Shown here: positions 23,499-32,502 of the stretch, piece by piece | How positions within the stretch are numbered: position 1 is the first letter of the stretch | How the letters are laid out: each line of letters opens with the position of its first letter | Source of the DNA: Siphonodentalium dalli | Taxonomy: Eukaryota > Mollusca > Scaphopoda > Gadilida > Siphonodentaliidae | Reading direction: 5' to 3' | Length of the DNA: 64,000 bases | Assembly (NCBI GenBank): GCA_032622095.1 | Contig: CP136066.1 | Location: 149,449,559-149,513,558 of the forward strand | Translations under genes and position numbers: made by a program | The notes under the pieces: generated by a model | Told to the model about the DNA's origin: nothing | Seen by the model: the letters and a program-made list of their open reading frames with translations, nothing else | Database searches by the model: none

Positions 23499-23727
23499 TC
23501 TCGTTGGATTCACATCTAAAAATAGAATCTTTGGGTCTAAAATTGGTTGTGGATGCCTCGTTAGATTCACATCTAAAAATAGAATCTTTGGGGTCTAAAA
23601 TTGGTTGTGGGTGTCTCGTTACCTTCACATCTAAAAATAGAATCTTTGGGTCTAAAATTGGTTGTGGGTGTCTCGTTCGCCTCACATCTCAAAATAGAAT
23701 CTTTGGGTCTAAAATTGGTTGTACTAA
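23499..23727 (+). repeat. Terminal iterons, left arm (about 58 bp x 4)
   Basis: Four tandem units share CTCGTT, then CACATCTAAAAATAGAATC, then TTTGGGTCTAAAATTGGTTG. They begin 13 bp inside the left terminus. The last unit runs into ACTAAAATATTC. An inverted set lies at 32,503-32,725. They could be binding sites for a replication or transposition protein, by inference from their terminal, iterated position. Confidence 0.85.
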
Positions 23728-23737
23728 AATATTCACA

Positions 23738-24078
23738 AAAACCCCAAACTTCCAAAATATCAAAACTTCCAAAAAAAAATTTCAAAACCCAAAACTTCCA
23801 AAATTTCAAAAACTTCCAAAATTTCAAAAACTTTCAAATATTTCAAAAATTTCAAAAACTTCCAAAATTTCCAGAATTTCCAAAACTTCCAAAATTTCAA
23901 AAACTTCCAAAATTTCCAAAACTTACAAAATTTCCAAAACTCCAAAAATTTCCAAAACTTCCAAAATTTCCAAAATTTCCAAAACTTCCAAAATTTCCAA
24001 AACTCCAAAAATTTCCAAAACTTCCAAAATTTCCAAAATTTCAAAAACTTCAAAAATTTCCAAAACTTCCAAAATTTC
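23738..24078 (+). repeat. A-rich minisatellite, left arm
   Basis: A variable tandem repeat built from AAAACTTCC and AAAATTTCC/AAAATTTCAA units. Its mirror is at 32,216-32,485. It is open in several frames only because the repeat lacks stops, and I do not regard it as coding. Confidence 0.9.
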
Positions 24079-24169
24079 AATATAATGAAGATGACGAGCA
24101 ACCAATTTTCGACTGGCCTGAGGCATTACGTTATGGAATGAATAACGACAGCGGATCAGAATGCATACA

Positions 24170-24665
24170 TATAGTACGTCACTTGGACATTTTATCAGTT
24201 TATCACGTGATCACTAAATGTGGCAATCGGGTATCCACCGATGCCTGCAATGTATTATTTATAATAATTGGACTCATTGATCTCACGTAAATAATACTCT
24301 TAGTTGTTCCAATAAAATAGTTATCAAATTCGATCACCAATATATTTGACTGTGGAATGTAATGACCTTTAACTTATTTATCGATCTAAAGGGACACTCA
24401 TTATGAATGAATGTTAACAATACAAGCGCACGAATGAAGAGCGTTGAACATATACGAAATTACTACACGAATGAATTGAACCTTGAAATTTATATTTCAC
24501 ATCTTACCAACAACAGCTACAGACATAATCATAGTATTATACTGTCTTGCATGTACACACACTATGACATCATTAAAGGCGGACAATCCACTCACGGTGT
24601 GACAACAGATACGGACATAGGCATAGTGTTATACAGTCTTCTATGTACCCACGCTATGACACCAT
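24170..24665 (+). repeat. Intra-arm duplicated module, copy 1
   Basis: The first part (AGTACGTCACTTGGACATTT to TTATCGATCTA) recurs at 25,617-25,832. The second part (GGGACACTCATTATGAATG to GTACCCACGCTATGACA) recurs at 26,233-26,520 and partially at 25,997-26,160. The arm therefore grew by internal duplication before the palindrome formed, because all copies are mirrored in the right arm (29,780-30,070; 30,130-30,310; 30,480-30,690; 31,620-32,128). The short open frames in these modules are not conserved beyond the repeats. Confidence 0.8.
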
Positions 24666-24715
24666 TAACGTACATTGGATGTTAGGTCTATGACTCTTGA
24701 GTATGCACCAATCAA

Positions 24716-25236
24716 TGAGCAAATGAGCAATAAAAATGAGCAAATGAGCAAAAAAATGAGCAAATGAGCAATAAAATGAGCAAATGAGCAAGAAAATGAG
24801 CAAATGAGCAAGAAAATGAGCAAGAAAATGAGCAAATGAGCAAGAAAATGAGCAAATGAGCAAGAAAATGAGCAAATGAGCAAGAAAATGAGCAAATGAG
24901 CAATAAAAATGAGCAAATGAGCAATAAAAATGAGCAAATGAGCAAAAAAATGAGCAAATGAGCAAGAAAATGAGCAAATGAGCAATAAAAATGAGCAAAT
25001 GAGCAAGAAAATGAGCAAATGAGCAAGAAAATGAGCAAATGAGCAATAAAAATGAGCAAATGAGCAATAAAAATGAGCAAATGAGCAAAAAAATGAGCAA
25101 ATGAGCAAAAAAATGAGCAAATGAGCAAAAAAATGAGCAAATGAGCAAAAAAATGAGCAAATGAGCAATAAAAATGAGCAAATGAGCAAAAAAATGAGCA
25201 AATGAGCAAAAAAATGAGCAAATGAGCAAAAAAATG
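24716..25236 (+). repeat. ATGAGCAA minisatellite, left arm
   Basis: A tandem repeat of about 18-20 bp: CAAATGAGCAA followed by A-rich variants (AAAAATGAG, GAAAATGAG, TAAAAATGAG). The mirrored array at 31,070-31,584 differs in length and in the order of variants, so the two arrays have changed independently. The minus strand is open in several frames and gives repetitive hydrophobic strings, a by-product of the repeat. Confidence 0.95.
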
Positions 25237-26639
25237 AGATGTAACATTATATCACTGTTATTGTATCAATTGATAGGTTCAGACAAGTTCGATGTTTAGA
25301 AAAGAAAAGTTACCTATAATTCTGCTGTGGTTAAGCAGTCCATTATTTAGGGCATACCTGTATGTAGGCCTATCAGTGGATGAATAGTCTGTCGGAGAAG
25401 TACTGTGTAGACAGGTCTTGACGGTAAGAGAGTCAGAAGAGAAGTGAAGTCTCGGCTATTAAAACATAGTAATGCGATAGCGAACATCAAACGAGTCTGC
25501 GCACGCATATCTGTCAAAAGGATACAATAGCAGTCATTGGTCAATTTATCCCCGGTGTCAGCTCAGTACCCAATCGGGACGAAGCCGAAGGTCAACTCAT
25601 TTTTTTTTGCTCATTATAGTACGTCACTTTGACATTTTATCAGTTTATCACGTGATCACTAAATGTGGCAATCGGGTATCCACCGATGCCTGCAATTTAT
25701 TATTTATAATAATTGGACTCATTGATCTCACGTAAATAATACTCTTAGTTGTTCCAATAAAATAGTTATCAAATTCGATCACCAATAGATTTGACTGTGG
25801 AATATAATGACCTTTAACTTATTTATCGATCTATGTTAGAACATGGTCTTAACAAAAAACTTGACCATAACAAAAATTACCTTACATTTATGCATGAATC
25901 TAATTAGACCATACGTAAATATTGTCAGCTTATCGTCTGATGAGCAAATCCGATGTTTATCAAAAATAGTACAACTTCCAGTTGGTAATTACTCTTACGA
26001 ATGAAGAGCGTTGAACATATACGAAATTACTACACGAATGAACTGAAATTTATATTTTCACATCTTACCAACAACAGATACAGACATAGTCATAGTGTTA
26101 TACTATCTTACATGTACCCATGCTATGACATCATTCGAAGGGGCAATACACTCAAGGAGTTAAAGTGACACGAAACAAGGGACGTGATGTAATATTGGTG
26201 TTTGAATCTTAAAGGAACACAAGACACTCTAAAGGGGCACTCATTATGAATGAATGTTAACAATACAAGCACACGAATGAAGAGCGTTGAACATATACAA
26301 AATTACTACACGAATGAATTGAACCTTGAAATTTATATTTCACATCTTACCAACAACAGCTACAGGTATTATCATAGGGTTATACTGTCTTGCATATACA
26401 CACGCTATGACATCATTAAAGGCGGACAATCCACTCACGATGTGACAACAGATACAGACATAGGCATAGTGTTATACAGTCTTCTATGTACCAATGCTAT
26501 GACATAATTAAAGGGGGATAATACACGCACGGTGTGGAATGTTAAAGTGACACGCGGTAAGGGACGTGATGTAATATTGGTGAAACCCCCTCCCCACTTA
26601 TAGATATATAACGAAGACGAGAATAACATGTTGATGAAG
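25237..26639. other. Left arm between minisatellite and zinc-finger gene
   Basis: It holds a unique part (25,240-25,614), then module copies at 25,617-25,832, 25,997-26,160 and 26,233-26,520. The unique part ends TTTTTTTTGCTCATTATAGT, a remnant of the minisatellite. No gene is called; the 65-codon minus frame at 25,347-25,544 is present in both arms but has no recognisable domain. Confidence 0.5.
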
Positions 26640-26645
26640 TTTATT
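26640..26645 (-). terminator. Polyadenylation signal, left zinc-finger gene
   Basis: AATAAA on the minus strand, 6 nt after the TAA stop of the 189-codon gene. The mirrored copy is at 29,661-29,666. Such tight spacing between stop and signal is typical of compact viral or transposon genes. Confidence 0.6.
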
Positions 26646-26650
26646 GAAAT

Positions 26651-27220
26651 TTAATCATTGTCTGAATCTTCGACCGTTAGATTTACTTCTAAGAGTTTCT
26701 TGAATTTTCTCATCGCTTCATCTGCAGCCCATTCATTATTATATCCGTGTTTGGTCAGTTTGACCATTTTCTTCATGATCATGGTATGTATACGTGATGT
26801 TTTCAATCGATACTGGTATTCTATTAATCGTCTATAACTTTTGAGAAACAGAGCAAACTCTGTGTCGATGGTATCCTCTTTTCCCGACATGCTCTCATCT
26901 CCCGAAATGCTCTCTTCTTCTTTCACATCATTGGTGACGCGTTTCATCATACTTTTGAATGTGTCCATCTCGTTGACACATCGCGCAGCTTTCTTAAGAC
27001 CGAATACCGTTCTACTACCGACGCCATTACCATCTTCTGAATCTGATAGCGTTCCACGTTCATCTTCATCTGAATCTAGAACCGCTTCGTCAGATTCATC
27101 GGTATCTTCTCCGAAGAGAGTTGGTTTTGTCTCGGACATAACTCCGTGTTTAATCTGTTTATGTCTTTGTAGATTGTAGTTCGTCGATAAAATAATGCCA
27201 CATAAATCACACCCGTGCAT
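26651..27220 (-). CDS. Acidic C2H2 zinc-finger protein, left arm copy
   Basis: A 189-codon intact frame starting ATGCACGGG. Residues 4-25 form a C2H2 finger (CDLC, then 12 residues, HKQIKH; Cys4, Cys7, His20, His25). Residues about 35-75 are rich in Asp, Glu and Ser (GEDTDESDEAVLDSDEDERG). The C-terminal third is helical and basic-acidic mixed, with FALFLKSYRRLIEYQYRLK and KKMVKLTKHGYNNEW. From memory, single-finger acidic proteins of this layout accompany animal Polintons, but I cannot confirm homology here. A TATAAGAG motif lies about 30 nt upstream and AATAAA just after the stop. The mirrored copy differs at one residue (Glu here, Lys there, in KKLL-E/K-VNLT). A nucleic-acid-binding or regulatory role is inferred. 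Confidence 0.8.
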   Translation of the reverse strand: MHGCDLCGIILSTNYNLQRHKQIKHGVMSETKPTLFGEDTDESDEAVLDSDEDERGTLSDSEDGNGVGSRTVFGLKKAARCVNEMDTFKSMMKRVTNDVKEEESISGDESMSGKEDTIDTEFALFLKSYRRLIEYQYRLKTSRIHTMIMKKMVKLTKHGYNNEWAADEAMRKFKKLLEVNLTVEDSDND

Positions 27221-27247
27221 TATCGCGAATTATTGGAAGAACCATCA

Positions 27248-27257
27248 CTCTTATAAG
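27248..27257 (-). promoter_or_regulatory. TATA-like promoter of left zinc-finger gene
   Basis: CTTATAAGAG on the minus strand, about 28 nt upstream of the ATG. The core TATAAGAG is shared with the promoter region of the 107-codon gene, which suggests a common element promoter. Confidence 0.5.
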
Positions 27258-27410
27258 TAGCGATAAAAAGAGAGAATAAGGTGTGGTATACAACCGTCGC
27301 TCTAAGAGTACGTTCGTCCCGGGGGGCTAGGGTATAGATATTTGACCGCCGGTGATTCAATTAATGCCAATTTATCAGTATGGTACTCTATGTATTCATT
27401 CATGATTTGG

Positions 27411-27734
27411 CTAATCGTATGACACTGATCTTTTCATTTTCTTCTTATTATTAGACAAACCTCCATCAGACACTCTCTTGTTGGTTTGTTTGGACGCTTT
27501 ACGAGTGTTTGTCAACTTATTTGCTGCAACTTCAGCCTTAGCCATTTCAATCGCTTGAGCGATGGGTGTCACCACGTTAATAATTGGTTTTAGAACGTCT
27601 TCTTCACTATCACTATTTTTAGTTCTGTCAATAAAGTATCGACCCTGATTATCTGGTATTAACTTCCCATCAACCATATCTCTGAAATGTTTTCGCCACA
27701 TTTCAAGATCTGCTGGAATATACGGGATCGACAT
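27411..27734 (-). CDS. 107-aa basic protein, Polinton orphan-like, left arm copy
   Basis: An intact frame from ATG at 27,734. The N-terminus reads MSIPYIPADLEMWRKHFRDM and continues VDGK, the middle has NVVTPIAQAIEMAKAEVAAN, and the C-terminal third is Lys/Arg/Ser-rich (RKASKQTNKR, NKKKMKR) and looks like a nuclear-localisation or DNA-binding tail. The pattern of a W..HF..M..GK start plus a VTP.AQA.E.AK.E helix resembles small virion-associated proteins I recall from animal Polintons; this is memory-based and unverified. The predicted protein is identical in the other arm (28,572-28,895). A structural or core role is possible but not shown. Confidence 0.75.
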   Translation of the reverse strand: MSIPYIPADLEMWRKHFRDMVDGKLIPDNQGRYFIDRTKNSDSEEDVLKPIINVVTPIAQAIEMAKAEVAANKLTNTRKASKQTNKRVSDGGLSNNKKKMKRSVSYD

Positions 27735-27794
27735 GTTTCTTCAAAATGTACAAGTCACTCTTTTTTCTGCATTTTATTTTAGAAAGTTTATCGC

Positions 27795-27802
27795 CTCTTA
27801 TA
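27795..27802 (-). promoter_or_regulatory. TATA-like promoter of left 107-aa gene
   Basis: TATAAGAG on the minus strand, about 60 nt upstream of the ATG and directly beside the inner subterminal repeat. It is the same core as in front of the zinc-finger gene. Confidence 0.5.
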
Positions 27803-27814
27803 AAAATCGATTAT

Positions 27815-27930
27815 TGCATCTAAAAATAGAATCTTTGGGTCTAAAATTGGTTGTACTAAAATATTCCCAAAAACCCAAAACTTCAAAAATTTCAAAAAAC
27901 TTCAAAAATTTCAAAAACTTCAAAAATAAG
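27815..27930 (+). repeat. Inner subterminal-like repeat, left arm
   Basis: CATCTAAAAATAGAATC, TTTGGGTCTAAAATTGGTTG and TACTAAAATATTCCC, then CTTCAAAAATTTC repeats, reproduce the end of the terminal iterons plus the A-rich tract (compare 23,690-23,790) in the same orientation. The mirrored copy is at 28,306-28,492. Each arm therefore carries the subterminal sequence at both its outer and inner ends. Confidence 0.85.
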
Positions 27931-28017
27931 ACCCCGCCGGCGGCGGACCCCGGCGGCGGCGGCACCGCCGGCGGCGCCAGTTGTTGTTGTTGTTGTTGGT
28001 GGTGTTGTTGTTGGTGG

Positions 28018-28050
<33 letters not shown>

Positions 28051-28305
28051 GGCGGCGGCGGCGGCGGCGGCGGCATTGCAGTATTTTACTGCGGGGTCCG
28101 CCGGCGGCGGACCCCGGCGGCGGCGGCGGCGCCGTCGCCCCAGTAAAATACCGCAATGCCGTCGCCGCCGCCGCCGCCGCCGCCGCCACAACAACAACAA
28201 CAACAACAACAACACCACCAACAACAACACCACCAACAACAACAACAACAACTGGCGCCGCCGGCGGTGCCGCCGCCGCCGGGGTCCGCCGCCGGCGGGG
28301 TCTTA
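27931..28305. repeat. Central GC-rich triplet hairpin (CCG and CAA repeats)
   Basis: Starting from GACCCCGCCGGCGGCGG, the centre runs through GGC/CCG triplets, GTT/CAA triplets interrupted by GGTGGT, more GGC triplets, and GCAGTATTTTACTGC, to the axis near 28,117, and then back through complements. Base composition is wholly unlike the AT-rich arms. It is open in many frames because triplet repeats lack stops. It probably forms a very stable cruciform at the palindrome axis. Confidence 0.9.
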
Positions 28306-28492
28306 TTTTTGAAGTTTTTGAAATTTTTGAAGTTTTTTGAAGTTTTTGAAATTTTTGAAATTTTTGAAGTTTTTGAAATTTTTGAAGTTTTTTGAAATTT
28401 TTGAAGTTTTTTGAAATTTTTGAAGTTTTGGGTTTTTGGGAATATTTTAGTACAACCAATTTTAGACCCAAAGATTCTATTTTTAGATGCAA
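28306..28492 (-). repeat. Inner subterminal-like repeat, right arm
   Basis: The mirror of 27,815-27,930, but its TTTTTGAAGTTTTTGAAAT tract is about 125 bp rather than 48 bp, one of the clearest differences between the arms. It then reads GGGAATATTTTAGTACAACC and TTTTAGACCCAAAGATTC. Confidence 0.85.
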
Positions 28493-28503
28493 TAATCGAT
28501 TTT

Positions 28504-28511
28504 TATAAGAG
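28504..28511 (+). promoter_or_regulatory. TATA-like promoter of right 107-aa gene
   Basis: TATAAGAG on the plus strand, about 60 nt before the ATG at 28,572; mirror of 27,795-27,802. Confidence 0.5.
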
Positions 28512-28571
28512 GCGATAAACTTTCTAAAATAAAATGCAGAAAAAAGAGTGACTTGTACATTTTGAAGAAAC

Positions 28572-28895
28572 ATGTCGATCCCGTATATTCCAGCAGATCT
28601 TGAAATGTGGCGAAAACATTTCAGAGATATGGTTGATGGGAAGTTAATACCAGATAATCAGGGTCGATACTTTATTGACAGAACTAAAAATAGTGATAGT
28701 GAAGAAGACGTTCTAAAACCAATTATTAACGTGGTGACACCCATCGCTCAAGCGATTGAAATGGCTAAGGCTGAAGTTGCAGCAAATAAGTTGACAAACA
28801 CTCGTAAAGCGTCCAAACAAACCAACAAGAGAGTGTCTGATGGAGGTTTGTCTAATAATAAGAAGAAAATGAAAAGATCAGTGTCATACGATTAG
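28572..28895 (+). CDS. 107-aa basic protein, Polinton orphan-like, right arm copy
   Basis: The mirrored copy of 27,411-27,734 encodes an identical 107-residue product. Its ATG lies 60 nt after the TATAAGAG motif and it ends SVSYD followed by TAG. Complete preservation of both frames indicates that the palindrome is young, that conversion keeps the arms alike, or that the product is under selection. It is followed at 29,086 by the zinc-finger gene in the same direction, with a 190-bp spacer containing that gene's own promoter-like motif. I see no AATAAA directly after the stop. Confidence 0.75.
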   Translation: MSIPYIPADLEMWRKHFRDMVDGKLIPDNQGRYFIDRTKNSDSEEDVLKPIINVVTPIAQAIEMAKAEVAANKLTNTRKASKQTNKRVSDGGLSNNKKKMKRSVSYD

Positions 28896-29048
28896 CCAAA
28901 TCATGAATGAATACATAGAGTACCATACTGATAAATTGGCATTAATTGAATCACCGGCGGTCAAATATCTATACCCTAGCCCCCCGGGACGAACGTACTC
29001 TTAGAGCGACGGTTGTATACCACACCTTATTCTCTCTTTTTATCGCTA

Positions 29049-29058
29049 CTTATAAGAG
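29049..29058 (+). promoter_or_regulatory. TATA-like promoter of right zinc-finger gene
   Basis: CTTATAAGAG, 28 nt upstream of the ATG at 29,086; mirror of 27,248-27,257. Confidence 0.5.
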
Positions 29059-29085
29059 TGATGGTTCTTCCAATAATTCGCGATA

Positions 29086-29655
29086 ATGCACGGGTGTGAT
29101 TTATGTGGCATTATTTTATCGACGAACTACAATCTACAAAGACATAAACAGATTAAACACGGAGTTATGTCCGAGACAAAACCAACTCTCTTCGGAGAAG
29201 ATACCGATGAATCTGACGAAGCGGTTCTAGATTCAGATGAAGATGAACGTGGAACGCTATCAGATTCAGAAGATGGTAATGGCGTCGGTAGTAGAACGGT
29301 ATTCGGTCTTAAGAAAGCTGCGCGATGTGTCAACGAGATGGACACATTCAAAAGTATGATGAAACGCGTCACCAATGATGTGAAAGAAGAAGAGAGCATT
29401 TCGGGAGATGAGAGCATGTCGGGAAAAGAGGATACCATCGACACAGAGTTTGCTCTGTTTCTCAAAAGTTATAGACGATTAATAGAATACCAGTATCGAT
29501 TGAAAACATCACGTATACATACCATGATCATGAAGAAAATGGTCAAACTGACCAAACACGGATATAATAATGAATGGGCTGCAGATGAAGCGATGAGAAA
29601 ATTCAAGAAACTCTTAAAAGTAAATCTAACGGTCGAAGATTCAGACAATGATTAA
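29086..29655 (+). CDS. Acidic C2H2 zinc-finger protein, right arm copy
   Basis: The mirror of 26,651-27,220: 189 codons, with the same finger at residues 4-25 and the same Asp/Glu/Ser-rich segment. The only visible amino-acid change is Lys instead of Glu in KKLL-K-VNLT near the C-terminus, caused by one G/A difference. The stop is followed within a few bases by AATAAA. Transcription runs away from the palindrome axis, so the element has two divergent, equivalent transcription units. Confidence 0.8.
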   Translation: MHGCDLCGIILSTNYNLQRHKQIKHGVMSETKPTLFGEDTDESDEAVLDSDEDERGTLSDSEDGNGVGSRTVFGLKKAARCVNEMDTFKSMMKRVTNDVKEEESISGDESMSGKEDTIDTEFALFLKSYRRLIEYQYRLKTSRIHTMIMKKMVKLTKHGYNNEWAADEAMRKFKKLLKVNLTVEDSDND

Positions 29656-29660
29656 ATTTC

Positions 29661-29666
29661 AATAAA
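29661..29666 (+). terminator. Polyadenylation signal, right zinc-finger gene
   Basis: AATAAA on the plus strand just after the stop; mirror of 26,640-26,645. Confidence 0.6.
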
Positions 29667-31069
29667 CTTCATCAACATGTTATTCTCGTCTTCGTTATAT
29701 ATCTATAAGTGGGGAGGGGGTTTCACCAATATTACATCACGTCCCTTACCGCGTGTCACTTTAACATTCCACACCGTGCGTGTATTATCCCCCTTTAATT
29801 ATGTCATAGCATTGGTACATAGAAGACTGTATAACACTATGCCTATGTCTGTATCTGTTGTCACATCGTGAGTGGATTGTCCGCCTTTAATGATGTCATA
29901 GCGTGTGTATATGCAAGACAGTATAACCCTATGATAATGCCTGTAGCTGTTGTTGGTAAGATGTGAAATATAAATTTCAAGGTTCAATTCATTCGTGTAG
30001 TAATTTTGTATATGTTCAAGGCTCTTCATTCGTGTGCTTGTATTGTTAACATTCATTCATAATGAGTGCCCCTTTAGAGTGTCTTGTGTTCCTTTAAGAT
30101 TCAAACACCAATATTACATCACGTCCCTTGTTTCGTGTCACTTTAACTCCTTGAGTGTATTGCCCCTTCGAATGATGTCATAGCATGGGTACATGTAAGA
30201 TAGTATAACACTATGACTATGTCTGTATCTGTTGTTGGTAAGATGTGAAAATATAAATTTCAGTTCATTCGTGTAGTAATTTCGTATATGTTCAACGCTC
30301 TTCATTCGTAAGAGTAATCACCAACTGGAAGTTGTACTATTTTTGATAAACATCGGATTTGCTCATCAGACGATAAGCTGACAATATTTACGTATGGTCT
30401 AATTAGATTCATGCATAAATGTAAGGTAATTTTTGTTATGGTCAAGTTTTTTGTTAAGACCATGTTCTAACATAGATCGATAAATAAGTTAAAGGTCATT
30501 ATATTCCACAGTCAAATCTATTGGTGATCGAATTTGATAACTATTTTATTGGAACAACTAAGAGTATTATTTACGTGAGATCAATGAGTCCAATTATTAT
30601 AAATAATAAATTGCAGGCATCGGTGGATACCCGATTGCCACATTTAGTGATCACGTGATAAACTGATAAAATGTCCAAGTGACGTACTATAATGAGCAAA
30701 AAAAAATGAGTTGACCTTCGGCTTCGTCCCGATTGGGTACTGAGCTGACACCGGGGATAAATTGACCAATGACTGCTATTGTATCCTTTTGACAGATATG
30801 CGTGCGCAGACTCGTTTGATGTTCGCTATCGCATTACTATGTTTTAATAGCCGAGCCTTCACTTCTCTTCTGACTCTCTTACCGTCAAGACCTGTCTACA
30901 CAGTACTTCTCCGACAGACTATTCATCCACTGATAGGCCTACATACAGGTATGCCCTAAATAATGGACTGCTTAACCACAGCAGAATTATAGGTAACTTT
31001 TCTTTTCTAAACATCGAACTTGTCTGAACCTATCAATTGATACAATAACAGTGATATAATGTTACATCT
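29667..31069. other. Right arm between zinc-finger gene and minisatellite
   Basis: The mirror of 25,237-26,639. It contains the inverted module copies at 29,780-30,070, 30,130-30,310 and 30,480-30,690. Small differences from the left arm are visible (for example GGCTCTTCATTC near 30,020 where the left has the complement of AGCGTT). No gene is called. Confidence 0.5.
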
Positions 31070-31584
31070 CATTTTTTTGCTCATTTGCTCATTTTTTTGC
31101 TCATTTGCTCATTTTTTTGCTCATTTGCACATTTTTATTGCTCATTTGCTCATTTTTATTGCTCATTTGCTCATTTTTATTGCTCATTTGCTCATTTTCT
31201 TGCTCATTTGCTCATTTTCTTGCTCATTTGCTCATTTTTTTGCTCATTTGCTCATTTTTTTGCTCATTTGCTCATTTTTTTGCTCATTTGCTCATTTTTA
31301 TTGCTCATTTGCTTATTTTTATTGCTCATTTGCTCATTTTCTTGCTCATTTGCTCATTTTCTTGCTCATTTGCTCATTTTTATTGCTCATTTGCTCATTT
31401 TCTTGCTCATTTGCTCATTTTTTTGCTCATTTGCTCATTTTTATTGCTCATTTGCTCATTTTCTTGCTCATTTGCTCATTTTCTTGCTCATTTGCTCATT
31501 TTCTTGCTCATTTGCTCATTTTATTGCTCATTTGCTCATTTTTTTGCTCATTTGCTCATTTTCATTGCTCATTTGCTCATTGAT
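31070..31584 (-). repeat. ATGAGCAA minisatellite, right arm
   Basis: The inverted partner of 24,716-25,236, read here as TTGCTCATTTGCTCATTTT. It includes private variants such as TTTGCACAT and TTTGCTTAT and has a different variant order, showing independent unit gain and loss. Confidence 0.95.
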
Positions 31585-31619
31585 TGGTGCATACTCAAGA
31601 GTCATAGACCTAACATCCA

Positions 31620-32128
31620 ATGTACGTTAATGGTGTCATAGCGTGGGTACATAGAAGACTGTATAACACTATGCCTATGTCCGTATCTGTTGTCACACCG
31701 TGAGTGGATTGTCCGCCTTTAATGATGTCATAGTGTGTGTACATGCAAGACAGTATAATACTATGATTATGTCTGTAGCTGTTGTTGGTAAGATGTGAAA
31801 TATAAATTTCAAGGTTCAATTCATTCGTGTAGTAATTTCGTATATGTTCAACGCTCTTCATTCGTGCGCTTGTATTGTTAACATTCATTCATAATGAGTG
31901 TCCCTTTAGATCGATAAATAAGTTAAAGGTCATTACATTCCACAGTCAAATCTATTGGTGATCGAATTTGATAACTATTTTATTGGAACAACTAAGAGTA
32001 TTATTTACGTGAGATCAATGAGTCCAATTATTATAAATAATACATTGCAGGCATCGGTGGATACCCGATTGCCACATTTAGTGATCACGTGATAAACTGA
32101 TAAAATGTCCAAGTGACGTACTATATGT
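31620..32128 (-). repeat. Intra-arm duplicated module, right mirror
   Basis: The inverted copy of 24,170-24,665, with nearly identical sequence. Confidence 0.8.
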
Positions 32129-32215
32129 ATGCATTCTGATCCGCTGTCGTTATTCATTCCATAACGTAATGCCTCAGGCCAGTCGAAAATTGGTTGCTCG
32201 TCATCTTCATTATAT

Positions 32216-32485
32216 TGAAATTTTGGAAGTTTTGGAAATTTTTGAAGTTTTTGAAATTTTTGAAATTTTGGAAGTTTTGGAAATTTTTGGAGTTTTGGAA
32301 ATTTTGTAAGTTTTGGAAGTTTTTGAAATTTTGGAAGTTTTGGAAATTCTGGAAATTTTGGAAATTTTTGAAATTTTTGAAATATTTGAAAGTTTTTGAA
32401 ATTTTGGAAGTTTTTGAAATTTTGGAAGTTTTGGGTTTTGAAATTTTTTTTTGGAAGTTTTGATATTTTGGAAGTTTGGGGTATT
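32216..32485 (-). repeat. A-rich minisatellite, right arm
   Basis: The inverted copy of 23,738-24,078 (GGAAGTTTTGGAAATTTTTG units). It is about 70 bp shorter than the left array, which offsets the longer inner tract at 28,306 and keeps the arms similar in length. Confidence 0.9.
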
Positions 32486-32502
32486 TGTGAATATTTTAGT
32501 AC

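Noticed and set aside
23453-24290. 210- and 229-codon frames across the A-rich tract and terminal iterons
   Set aside because: They read through repeats (KISKTSK-type strings) and into non-conserved DNA, and the mirrored tract has a different length.
24716-25236. Possible CRISPR array
   Set aside because: There is no alternation of constant repeat and unique spacer; it is a plain eukaryotic minisatellite.
24654-25247. Long minus-strand open frames giving repeated hydrophobic LICSF/AHLLIF strings, and their mirror at 31,059-31,641
   Set aside because: They are translations of the ATGAGCAA minisatellite, open in several frames at once. Array length and order differ between arms and no start context or domain exists.
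27892-28573. Long frames through the GC-rich centre giving poly-Pro, poly-Gln, poly-Asn, poly-Ala and poly-Val
   Set aside because: Triplet repeats without stops are open in every frame on both strands; these frames have no independent support.
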